A DNA stretch of 10,749 bases from Thermomicrobiaceae bacterium (GTDB lineage: Bacteria; Chloroflexota; Chloroflexia; Thermomicrobiales; Thermomicrobiaceae). Positions 1-6,252 of this stretch are shown here, piece by piece. Under the pieces are notes generated by a model. It was given only the letters and a program-made list of their open reading frames with translations, did no database searches and was not told the DNA's origin. The position numbers and the translations under genes are program-made. Each line of letters opens with the position of its first letter. Position 1 is the first letter of the stretch. The DNA lies in contig SLFF01000248.1 of assembly GCA_007124395.1 (NCBI GenBank), forward strand, positions 1-10,749, given 5' to 3'.

Positions 1-643
1 CAGAAACGTACTGCCGGTCGATCGGCAACGGAACACCGTAACTGGCGGCCGAGCCGAGCGGGCACTGATCGTTGATCTCCAGCGCCTGATCCAGTAGTTC
101 CAGATCGTCGAGCAGCGCTTCCAGCCAGGCACCAGCCCAGGTCCCGACCGAGGAGAGCATCGCCCGCTGCATGTGGGTGTAGCCCGGCATCGGGGTGTAC
201 TGGTACTTCTGCGCGAAATCGTGCAGCGACTGGCAGGTATCGAGGATCGCGGTCTGGACCTTCGGCGCCATCTGCTTGAGATAGAGGCGAGTATCGACCA
301 CCACCTGATCGTTCCGGGAACGGGCGGTGTGGATCTTCTTGCCGGTATCGCCCAGCATCTGGGTCAGAATCGTCTCGATCTTGGTGTGGACGTCTTCATC
401 GCCCGGTTCGACGCGAAACTCGCCAGATTCGGCCTGTTCTGCCAGCTTCACCAGTGCGCCGTGAAGTTCGGCGAACTCCTGCTGGTTGATCATGCCGATC
501 TTCTTGAGGCCGGCCGCGTGGGCGATTGACCCGAGGATGTCGGGAATCAGCAGGTTGTTGTCGTAGACGACGTCATCGCCGACTTCGAACCGTTCGATCT
601 CTTTGTTGATTTCAAAGCCTTTGTCCCAGAGTTTGGTGGACAT
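1..643 (-). CDS. argH: Argininosuccinate lyase, N-terminal 214 residues (3' part beyond left edge)
   Basis: This is the final enzyme of arginine synthesis, a cytosolic tetramer that splits argininosuccinate into arginine and fumarate. Translation from the ATG at 641-643 starts MSTKLWDKGFEINKE. It then shows family landmarks: GSIAHAAGL near residue 40, HTARSRNDQVVVDTRLYL near 110, and PGYTHMQRAM near 160, followed by PLGSAASYGVPLPIDR. These match the conserved lyase regions that contribute substrate-binding residues (ARSRNDQ) and the catalytic-histidine segment (GYTHxQ). The flexible GSSxMPxKxN loop lies beyond the window, so catalytic competence cannot be fully judged. A GGAG stands nine bases before the ATG. 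The gene follows argG on the same strand after 259 bp and is probably cotranscribed, though the gap holds two strong hairpins. No frameshift is seen in the visible part. Confidence 0.95.
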   Translation of the reverse strand, partial: MSTKLWDKGFEINKEIERFEVGDDVVYDNNLLIPDILGSIAHAAGLKKIGMINQQEFAELHGALVKLAEQAESGEFRVEPGDEDVHTKIETILTQMLGDTGKKIHTARSRNDQVVVDTRLYLKQMAPKVQTAILDTCQSLHDFAQKYQYTPMPGYTHMQRAMLSSVGTWAGAWLEALLDDLELLDQALEINDQCPLGSAASYGVPLPIDRQYVS

Positions 644-698
644 ACGGGCATCTCCGTTTTCTGAATTCGGCGTGATTTCGTGGTTGCCACCCAAGTGT

Positions 699-743
699 CT
701 CACGCCCCTCTCCCAGGATTGGGAGAGGGGATGGGGGTGAGGG
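699..743. repeat. REP-like palindrome between argG and argH
   Basis: A perfect 10-bp stem, CCCCTCTCCC (705-714) and GGGAGAGGGG (721-730), encloses a 6-nt loop. It is flanked by CTCAC (699-703) and GTGAG (737-741). The C/G-rich, purine-strand-biased arms and the GGGTGAGGG tail look like the dispersed REP-type palindromes found between genes in many bacteria. That family link is from memory of the motif and is not shown by this window, which holds one copy. In the argG-argH transcript it would form a stable hairpin. Confidence 0.6.
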
Positions 744-775
744 CCAGAAGTGCCGGGGGCGATGGCCGTTACACG

Positions 776-807
776 CGATCGGGGCGGCGCGTACGCCACC
801 CCGATCG
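776..807. other. Strong hairpin downstream of argG
   Basis: CGATCGGGG (776-784) pairs with CCCCGATCG (799-807). After one C/A mismatch, GGCG (786-789) pairs with CGCC (794-797), leaving a 4-nt loop. The structure begins about 95 nt past the argG stop codon. Neither strand has a T-run after it, so it is not a standard intrinsic terminator. It could still cause partial termination, or protect the argG end of a processed argG-argH message. Confidence 0.5.
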
Positions 808-902
808 GGTCAGTTCAGTTCGCAGCCGGACACGCCGTTGTGTCTCATCGCGAACCAGCTCACCAGCGACATCGCCGGGCGCTGCACCCAGTTCTGGCTC
901 GA

Positions 903-2165
903 CTACTGGGCGTTCTTCATTGATTCGTCCCGCAGTGCCAGAACCTCGAACGGCAGGCCACGGATCGTTGCGGCCGGCCCGCAAAGCTGCTGGTTGAACC
1001 CGGTGCTGGCGATCGACCGGATCTCCGGCCGGAACAGCGAGGCTGCAGAGTCTCGCTTGAGAATGTCGATGTTGCCCTTGTACAGCTGGATCGTCCAGGT
1101 ACCGCTGACGGTCTCCTGGGTACTGTCGACGAAGGCATCGAGATCGCTCTTCAGTGGCTGGTACCACTCGCCGTGATAGACGAGCGTGCCCCACTGATCG
1201 TCGACCATCGACTTGAACTTGCGCTGCTGCTTGGTCAGCGTGGCACTCTCGATGTCCTTGTGGACCTTCAGGATGATGTGAGCGCCCGGTGCCTCATAGA
1301 TCTCACGGGACTTGAGGTCCATGATGCCGTCTTCGAAGATGTCGATCTTGCCGATGGCGTTGGCGCCACCGATTTCGTTGAGCTTGCTGATTAGTGCCGG
1401 CAGCTCCATTGCCTGTCCATCGAGCGCCACCGGCAGGCCCTTCTCAAAGGTAATGCTGACGGTGGTCGGGGTCTCGGCGGCCTTGGTCGGCGGCACGTAC
1501 CACATCCAGACTTCGTCCGGAATCTCGGTTTCGAGGCCGATACCGCCACTGGCGATCGAGCGGCACCACAGGGTCTTGTCGTCACCACCGGCGATCAGCT
1601 CAGTAACCGGCACGCCGTAGTGCTCGCAGAGGGCCAGCTCTTCGTCACGGGTGAGATCGAAATCACGAACCGGGACCAGAATGTCGAGCTCGGGAGCGAA
1701 GATCTTGAACACGTTGTGCATCCGGTACTGGTCGTTGCCCTTACCGGAGGAGCCTTCCATCACCGCATCGCAGCCGAGTTCGGCTGCCTTCTCGGCAACC
1801 TTGGCGGCGATCAACTGGCGGGTCATCGAGGTCGAAACCGGATAGCCGCAGTAGTCCGAGTTTGCCTTGATGGCCTTGGTCAGCCACTCGGTAGTGAACT
1901 CGTCCTTGAAATCGAGCAGGTACGGATCGATACCGAGCTGCTTGGCCTTGTCGAAGCCGGACTGAATCTCTTCTTCGCCCTGGCCGACGTCGACCGTAAT
2001 CGGCACGACTTCGTCAGCTCCGTATTTCTGTTTAGCCAGCACGATGCAGAGGGTGGAGTCGAGGCCACCGGAGAATGCGACGGCGACTTTCTTCTTTGGC
2101 TCGACGACGGTGTTTTCCAGCTTGCTGAGCGCGACCTGAAGGGTTTCGTTCGATACGACTGACAT
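903..2165 (-). CDS. argG: Argininosuccinate synthase
   Basis: This cytosolic enzyme uses ATP to condense citrulline with aspartate into argininosuccinate, the step before ArgH. The 420-residue product has the N-type ATP pyrophosphatase P-loop SGGLDS at residues 32-37 and VDVGQGEE near 59. YPVSTSMTRQLIA, EGSSGKGNDQYR (the citrulline/aspartate-binding GKGNDQ region) and DKTLWCRSI follow. The C-terminal oligomerisation region ends in IRGLPFEVLALRDE. It is slightly longer than the usual ~400 residues, mainly through about 26 residues ahead of the P-loop. The GKGNDQ segment is preceded by EGSS, where many bacterial enzymes have HG(C/A)TG, so this is a somewhat divergent clade. A perfect AGGAGG (2173-2178) lies seven bases before the ATG and fixes the start. 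The 582-bp region upstream is unusually long and structured. Confidence 0.97.
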   Translation of the reverse strand: MSVVSNETLQVALSKLENTVVEPKKKVAVAFSGGLDSTLCIVLAKQKYGADEVVPITVDVGQGEEEIQSGFDKAKQLGIDPYLLDFKDEFTTEWLTKAIKANSDYCGYPVSTSMTRQLIAAKVAEKAAELGCDAVMEGSSGKGNDQYRMHNVFKIFAPELDILVPVRDFDLTRDEELALCEHYGVPVTELIAGGDDKTLWCRSIASGGIGLETEIPDEVWMWYVPPTKAAETPTTVSITFEKGLPVALDGQAMELPALISKLNEIGGANAIGKIDIFEDGIMDLKSREIYEAPGAHIILKVHKDIESATLTKQQRKFKSMVDDQWGTLVYHGEWYQPLKSDLDAFVDSTQETVSGTWTIQLYKGNIDILKRDSAASLFRPEIRSIASTGFNQQLCGPAATIRGLPFEVLALRDESMKNAQ

Positions 2166-2517
2166 TCGTGGTCCTCCTGAGAAAATAAACGTTGGTTTTC
2201 GTAATAGACAGCAGATGAATCCGGTTTACAGGCGCAATGAGCGCGACATCCTCAAGGGATACCTGTGCAGCCCACGCGGGATAGGCCCGGCGAGGCTCAG
2301 CAATCCGGAGCGCAGGACAATACCGGGTGACAGAACTGAAATATCTGCTACCGGGCTGCCTGCATTATTTGTCTTGTCGAAAGACTTGGGCTGCTCGATC
2401 ACCGAAAACCGCTCCGAACCAGAATGCGCCAATCAAGGGTAGGCGCGTACGACCACTGACAGGTATCAGCGTCGCCTGGTCCTCCTGTGGAAACGGGATT
2501 CGTTCATGTCGAACATC

Positions 2518-2558
2518 ACTCCTGTGGTGCGGTCCCAATTGACCAGCAGCAAGGAGTG
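2518..2558 (-). promoter_or_regulatory. Inverted repeat with T-box-like core in the argG upstream region
   Basis: CACTCCT (2518-2524) and AGGAGTG (2552-2558) form 7-bp arms. Within them GGTC pairs with GACC around AATTGG. Read on the argG strand, the inner part gives UGGGACCGC (RNA of 2529-2537), which matches the UGGNACCGC heart of the T-box antiterminator consensus. The flanking AGGG of that consensus is absent, and no specifier stem or T-tailed terminator is evident. The site is about 365 nt before the argG start. The repeat itself is seen directly; a regulatory role is only a possibility. Confidence 0.2.
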
Positions 2559-2610
2559 TAGCAGAGCCGATGTCTGGTCGTCAAATGCCGGGTGTAACCT
2601 TTATGTGCAT

Positions 2611-2694
2611 ACCGTGATTTCACTGGTACGGGTTCTGCGCTCGTAGAACCGTCCGGGGAAACATTCACGACGCGATTGACTCAGGCTTCCCCGG
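2611..2694 (+). other. Three tandem hairpins upstream of the membrane protein gene; candidate structured RNA
   Basis: Three hairpins follow each other with almost no spacing. The first is ACCGTG/CAC-t-GGT with an ATTT loop (2611-2627, one bulge). The second is ACGGGTTCT/AGAACCGT with an 8-nt loop (2628-2652, one bulged G). The third is CCGGGGAA/TTCCCCGG, perfect arms of 8 bp with a 26-nt loop (2653-2694). The block ends 53 nt before the GTG start at 2748. It would be a compact structured leader if transcription starts upstream of 2611. The strand is uncertain, since the mirror structure could form in a long argG leader. It matches no riboswitch class I can name. Confidence 0.35.
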
Positions 2695-2747
2695 TCAGCA
2701 TGGCCTGATTCTCTCCAAGTATCGGGCAGACAGGAGCATCAATCCCG

Positions 2748-3911
2748 GTGAAGACGATTCAGCGACTGATCGAGACAGGTACGACTATCATCCGTCACTA
2801 CGGCGTGTTCATTGCTGCTGTGGCGCTGGTGAGTTTCGGGCTGTTTTTCCTGATCAGTGGCTGGGATGAGATTGTCGATGCCGTCGGGTTGATTGGCTCG
2901 ATCAATCCGGCCTGGATACTGGCGCTGGCATTGCTGCAGGTGGTGACGCTTCTCATCGCGGGATGGACCTATCAGGTCATTCTCCGGAGACAGGGTCACG
3001 AAATTGGTCTGCTGCGATTGATCGAGATCCATCTGCAGCGTGTGGTGATCGGGGTCGTGACTCCAGTTGGCGGTCCGGCATCGATTTACGTGCTTTGTCG
3101 CGCCCTGCGAACCCACCGCGTCAGTGACAGTGATTCGCTGATTGTCGCCACGATCAGGACGATCGGCGGGGTGATCGCCTTCCTGATCTTCCTGATTCCC
3201 GCGCTCCTGCTTCAGCCTCCAACCACACTGGTACTTGTTGCAACGATTGGTTTGTTCGGAGTGCTTGCGGCTGCACTGTGGTGCTGTGTGATCGTGCTTC
3301 GAACCGGTGACGTGCCGGGCATCGTTCATCGCCGGGCACCGGCGGCGATTCTGCGGTTCATCGATAACGCGAAGACTCATCGAATGCGTCCGGCGGACTT
3401 CGCCATGCCGACGATCCTTGCGGGTCTGTCCCACGTCACCTCGGTCATCATGCTCTGGGCCGGGTTGCAGGCAGTTGGCTATACACCGGCGATCAGCACC
3501 GTGCTGATCGGCTATGTGGTTGGCAAGCTTTTCTTCATGATGGCGCCGGTCTTTCAGGGGATCGGGTTTGTGGAGCTGGGTATGGTCATCGCTCTGCAAC
3601 AGGCCGGTGTTCCCGTCGCGGTCGCCGTGGGCGCGGCTTTGCTCTACCGGGTTGGTGACCTGTGGTTGCCGCTCCTCTGGGGCTTCATCGTGCAACTGAT
3701 CCGGACGCCGCTCCGGGCGTATCTCTCCGAATCCGGCGCGCAATTCGCGGCCCTGCTGTCTCGCGGTGGGCGAGCATTGCGCCTGCCGCCGCTGCAGATC
3801 GGGCCGCGCACGGTTCGGCTGGGGCACCTCGCGATGGTGACGGAAGCGCCCCTGGCCCTGACGGTTGGTGGAATTCTGGTGATCGCGAGCGGCCTTCCGC
3901 TCAACATCTAG
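2748..3911 (+). CDS. LPG_synthase_TM (UPF0104/YbhN-type) integral membrane protein
   Basis: This 387-residue polytopic inner-membrane protein has roughly eight or nine hydrophobic segments: about 18-37, 53-75, 93-118, 131-155, 160-184, 221-240, 248-267, 290-317 and 362-381. Family signatures include TPVGGPASIY (105-114), PVFQGIGFVELGM (267-279) and LLYRVGDLWLPLLWG (298-312). These are the wording of the flippase-like domain found N-terminal in MprF and as stand-alone YbhN/UPF0104 proteins. There is no C-terminal aminoacyl-transferase domain, so it is probably a stand-alone lipid or polyprenyl-lipid handling protein; the substrate is unknown. The start is GTG at 2748, with AGGAG at 2732-2736. 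It is transcribed alone, divergent from argG and convergent with the ABC operon. The long open frame on the opposite strand (2739-3923) is its shadow. Confidence 0.85.
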   Translation: MKTIQRLIETGTTIIRHYGVFIAAVALVSFGLFFLISGWDEIVDAVGLIGSINPAWILALALLQVVTLLIAGWTYQVILRRQGHEIGLLRLIEIHLQRVVIGVVTPVGGPASIYVLCRALRTHRVSDSDSLIVATIRTIGGVIAFLIFLIPALLLQPPTTLVLVATIGLFGVLAAALWCCVIVLRTGDVPGIVHRRAPAAILRFIDNAKTHRMRPADFAMPTILAGLSHVTSVIMLWAGLQAVGYTPAISTVLIGYVVGKLFFMMAPVFQGIGFVELGMVIALQQAGVPVAVAVGAALLYRVGDLWLPLLWGFIVQLIRTPLRAYLSESGAQFAALLSRGGRALRLPPLQIGPRTVRLGHLAMVTEAPLALTVGGILVIASGLPLNI

Positions 3912-3930
3912 CCTGATTCTCATTGGCGTT

Positions 3931-4020
3931 GACCGGTAGACCGGCGACCTCCGTGTCGCCCCGTCCCGCGAACCAGTCTGGCGGGGCGAGGGGCAGACGG
4001 AGCTGCCCGATCTACCAGTC
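3931..4020. repeat. 90-bp imperfect inverted repeat between convergent genes
   Basis: The outer arms GACCGGTAGACCGG (3931-3944) and CCGATCTACCAGTC (4007-4020) pair at 12 of 14 positions, and the two others can form G-U pairs on one strand. Further in, CTCCGT (3949-3954) pairs with ACGGAG (3997-4002). CGCCCCG (3957-3963) pairs with CGGGGCG (3982-3988) around an 18-nt loop. An alternative local hairpin GGGCAG/CTGCCC sits at 3991-4008. The element fills the gap between the two convergent genes. It could act as a bidirectional terminator, although no T-run follows, or it may be a small non-autonomous palindromic repeat. Confidence 0.6.
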
Positions 4021-4049
4021 GCTCAAGGTTTCTTTAGACAATTTCGGCC

Positions 4050-5144
4050 TCAGTTGCGGATGCGGGAGAGCCGGAACACGAGCGCGGCATAGGCGATCAC
4101 GATCCAGACAGCCAGAATGGCATACGAGATCCAGATGTTGGCGAAGATTGCCTCTCCAGACATGCCGTTGACGGCCAGTTTCATCCCCTGCGCGACCGGA
4201 ATTGCCTCGATCACGTAGCCGAACACGTCCGGTTCCCAGACTCCGACGATGAATGCCGGCGCGATCACCGGCAACAGAATCAGGCCGCCCCAGTTGTTGA
4301 GCTGGTTGGCGCTCTTGAAGAGCCCGCCAAGCAGCAATCCGAAGCCGACTAGCGCTACGCCCAGCATGAGAACCCCGCTGAAGAATATGAGCGGGTCTGC
4401 CGGCCACATCTGCGTCAGCGCCAGCAACAGCCCGATCCCGACACCGAGATAGGTGAGTCCGACGAGTGCCTTGGCAATGACGACATCGAGGTACGAGGCA
4501 ATCAGTGTCAGGGCTTCCAACGTCTTCTTCTCGGCCTCTTCTGCCAGGATGATCGGAACCGCCAGAATGCCGATCGTGCCGATGAGCATCATCATCGAAG
4601 CCAGCACGAAGTAGACTCTGATTCCGAGATCGGTGAACAGCGATGGCCCAGTCCCGTCCGGCGGAGCCACCATCTCGACACTCAGCGCCACCGGCTCGGG
4701 TGTTCCGACCATCTGGCGGACGACCAGATCGACCGATCCAGACAGTGTATTGATTGGAACGCCGTCGCCATCGCGAAACAGAAGCCCGAGCGCCGGGGTC
4801 TGTTCGTCCATCAGGTCCTCGTCGAAGCCTTCAGGAATGATCAGCCCCATGTCTGCGTCTTCATCTTCGAGGACCTGGCGTACTTCGTCTTCCGAGTCCG
4901 CAGGCTCCAGTACAAGATCTATAGTGTCTGACAGTGCTTCCTGAAGCCGCTCGGGAAGCGTGGAACCGACTTCGGTGTAGACGACTGTTGATTCCTGCAT
5001 TGGCTCTTCGTCATCGAACATGACGTTGTAGAAGATGGCGATACCGAACGGAACGATCAGCGCCAGCAGAACACGGGCGTCCTTGATGGCATCGAACAGA
5101 TCCTTGCGGTAGATGGCGTTGATGTTTCTCCAGTTGAGGTTCAC
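4050..5144 (-). CDS. ABC-2 type exporter permease (NatB-like)
   Basis: This is the membrane subunit of an ABC exporter, partner of the ATPase encoded immediately upstream. The 364-residue protein has the ABC-2 layout. A cytoplasmic N-terminus (IYRKDLFDAIKDARVLLA) is followed by a first transmembrane segment around 24-42 and a large outside loop of about 43-172 that is very acidic (SEDEVRQVLEDEDADMG). Five more membrane segments follow near 174-200, 221-245, 250-275, 281-303 and 337-359. The ILAEEAEKKTLEALTLIAS stretch after the second segment is a hallmark of the NatB/COG1668 group (EE.E..T.E.L). The start is GTG at 5142-5144, preceded by AGGGGG, 32 nt after the ATPase stop. The substrate cannot be read from the sequence; the family includes sodium, drug and peptide or antibiotic exporters. 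Confidence 0.88.
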   Translation of the reverse strand: MNLNWRNINAIYRKDLFDAIKDARVLLALIVPFGIAIFYNVMFDDEEPMQESTVVYTEVGSTLPERLQEALSDTIDLVLEPADSEDEVRQVLEDEDADMGLIIPEGFDEDLMDEQTPALGLLFRDGDGVPINTLSGSVDLVVRQMVGTPEPVALSVEMVAPPDGTGPSLFTDLGIRVYFVLASMMMLIGTIGILAVPIILAEEAEKKTLEALTLIASYLDVVIAKALVGLTYLGVGIGLLLALTQMWPADPLIFFSGVLMLGVALVGFGLLLGGLFKSANQLNNWGGLILLPVIAPAFIVGVWEPDVFGYVIEAIPVAQGMKLAVNGMSGEAIFANIWISYAILAVWIVIAYAALVFRLSRIRN

Positions 5145-5176
5145 GAGCGTCTATCCCCCTGCCTGATTGCCGATGC

Positions 5177-6073
5177 CTAGAGCGAGCGTCCGGCGATCTC
5201 GATAAAGACGTCTTCGAGCGTCCCCTCGCGGGAATGAATCGCCAGCACCTGGCCGGCTTCCATCCACTCTTGCAGGCGCCGGGCATCAGCCGCGTCGTGC
5301 AGATCGATGACCTGCTCCGAACGATCCTCGAGCAACACCGCCGCGCTCCGTTCCCCGTGGCGCAGTTTCAGCTCACGTGGGGAATCGATGGCCACCAGCT
5401 TCCCGGCACTGATGAACGCCACCGTATGCGAGAGATCGTCAGCTTCCTCCATCAGGTGTGTTGTCAGAAATACCGTGGTGTTCTGCTGGCTGAGCTCGTT
5501 GATCATGTCCCGCAGCTCTTTGGACGATGCCGGATCGAGCCCACGAGTCGGCTCGTCCAGAAACAGGAGCTCTGGCTTGTTGATCAGCGCCCGGGCGATC
5601 AGCAGCCGTTGCTTCATGCCAGAGGAATAGGTCTTGGTAGCTCGCTTCGATGCCTCTTCCAGGCCAACGCGTTCCAGAAGCTCGTCCACTCGCTGGCGCG
5701 GCGCCCCGTAGAGGTCGGCGAAGAGTTCGAGATTGGCCCGGCCAGTCAATCGCTCGTAGAGATTCTGATCTTCCGGCACGACGTTGATGATCGGGAGAAT
5801 GTCGTCTCGCTGGGTCACGATATCCATCCCGGCGATCGTGGCGCTGCCGGATGTCGGTCTGGAGCGCCCGGTCAACATACGGATAGTGGTCGTTTTGCCG
5901 GCGCCGTTGTGTCCCAGAAAACTGAAGATCTCGCCACGGTGTACGGTGAACGAGATGTTATCCACCGCCTTGATGTCTCCGAAGCGCTTCGAGAGGTTCC
6001 GAACGTCGATCATCACCTCTGAATCCGGGGTGGTCGATCTCTGCTCGCTCTCGACCGGTGACGTCTGTATCAT
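5177..6073 (-). CDS. ABC-2 transporter ATP-binding protein (NatA/CcmA-like)
   Basis: This is the cytoplasmic ATPase that powers the permease downstream. Motifs in the 298-residue product are Walker A GHNGAGKTT (54-62), ABC signature SSGMKQR (150-156), Walker B LLFLDEP (169-175) with the catalytic Glu, D-loop GLDP (179-181) and H-loop His206 (LTTHLMEEAD). The C-terminal tail ends in GTLEDVFIEIAG, typical of this family. At the Q-loop position the usual Gln is Glu101 (VVPEDQNLY), a substitution I recall in related ABC-2 ATPases. The start is ATG at 6071-6073, because GGAAGGAG (6079-6086) is ideally placed five bases ahead. An upstream in-frame GTG at 6104-6106 would add 11 residues but has no good ribosome-binding site. 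It forms an operon with the permease. Confidence 0.93.
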   Translation of the reverse strand: MIQTSPVESEQRSTTPDSEVMIDVRNLSKRFGDIKAVDNISFTVHRGEIFSFLGHNGAGKTTTIRMLTGRSRPTSGSATIAGMDIVTQRDDILPIINVVPEDQNLYERLTGRANLELFADLYGAPRQRVDELLERVGLEEASKRATKTYSSGMKQRLLIARALINKPELLFLDEPTRGLDPASSKELRDMINELSQQNTTVFLTTHLMEEADDLSHTVAFISAGKLVAIDSPRELKLRHGERSAAVLLEDRSEQVIDLHDAADARRLQEWMEAGQVLAIHSREGTLEDVFIEIAGRSL

Positions 6074-6078
6074 CAAGT

Positions 6079-6086
6079 CTCCTTCC
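6079..6086 (-). promoter_or_regulatory. Ribosome-binding site deciding the ATPase start
   Basis: On the minus strand this reads GGAAGGAG, five bases before the ATG at 6071-6073. It favours that ATG over the GTG 33 bp upstream at 6104-6106. Confidence 0.8.
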
Positions 6087-6157
6087 GCCGGTAAAGCGCG
6101 CTCCACACGTATCGGAATGTCGGGCGAATTCTTCCACGTTGGCGACTCAAGTGATTC

Positions 6158-6172
6158 ATTGTTCTGAACAAT
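6158..6172. promoter_or_regulatory. Operator-like palindrome upstream of the ABC operon
   Basis: ATTGTTC-t-GAACAAT is a perfect 15-bp palindrome with one central base. On the minus strand it is further bracketed by GTGA and TCAC (6151-6176), with a 3-base offset on one side. It lies about 30 bp downstream of the predicted -10 box, where a bound repressor would block the polymerase. A dimeric TetR-, GntR- or MarR-type repressor is a reasonable guess. No regulator gene is present in the window. Confidence 0.5.
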
Positions 6173-6201
6173 TCACGATGTGCAACGGATAGCTAGAGGC
6201 T

Positions 6202-6230
6202 ACTTTAGTCGTCTGTATGGGTAACGTCAA
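6202..6230 (-). promoter_or_regulatory. Sigma-70-type promoter for the ABC exporter operon
   Basis: Read on the minus strand: -35 TTGACG (6225-6230, 5 of 6 consensus), a 17-nt spacer, and -10 TAAAGT (6202-6207, 4 of 6). The predicted transcript starts near 6195, giving a leader of about 120 nt before the ATPase ATG. It lies in the only intergenic gap upstream of the operon, after the smc hairpin. Confidence 0.55.
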
Positions 6231-6252
6231 ACGGAGCGGATTTTGTGACATT

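Larger units (their letters stand above)
2166..2747. other. Divergent intergenic region, 582 bp, no convincing gene
   Basis: This region separates argG (minus strand) from the membrane protein gene (plus strand) and must hold both promoters. Short open frames exist (for example 2215-2442 plus and 2226-2432 minus), but they lack ribosome-binding sites and recognisable protein sequence. What stands out is inverted and direct repeats: GTCTT/AAGAC at 2371-2385, GCGCC/GGCGC at 2426-2445, CACTCCT/AGGAGTG at 2518-2558, and a cluster of three hairpins at 2611-2694. TACCGGG occurs twice (2321 and 2349), and CTCCTGTGG twice (2482 and 2519). No clear -35/-10 pair and no good ARG box could be found by eye. 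Confidence 0.6.

Noticed and set aside
680..997. Small plus-strand ORF across the argG-argH gap
   Set aside because: It is built from the two palindromes and the antisense end of argG, with an Arg/Ser/Pro-rich product and no family motif.
2341..2370. Possible ARG box around TGCATTATTT
   Set aside because: Only one half resembles the TGAAT/TGCAT-A/T-rich half-site; there is no matching second half or tandem copy.
2226..2432. Small minus-strand ORF (68 codons, TTG start) upstream of argG
   Set aside because: Weak start, no ribosome-binding site and no recognisable sequence. A leader peptide would need a run of Arg codons near a terminator-like hairpin, and none is seen.
2739..3923. Long minus-strand open frame opposite the membrane protein gene
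   Set aside because: The translation is His-, Arg-, Gln- and Asp-rich low-complexity text with no family motif. The plus-strand product has clear membrane segments and family signatures.
5234..6022. Plus-strand open frame of 262 codons
   Set aside because: It is the shadow of the ABC ATPase, whose Walker A, signature, Walker B and H-loop are all on the minus strand.
6074..6106. Upstream GTG start for the ABC ATPase, adding 11 residues
   Set aside because: The ATG at 6071-6073 has an ideal ribosome-binding site five bases ahead, while the GTG has none.
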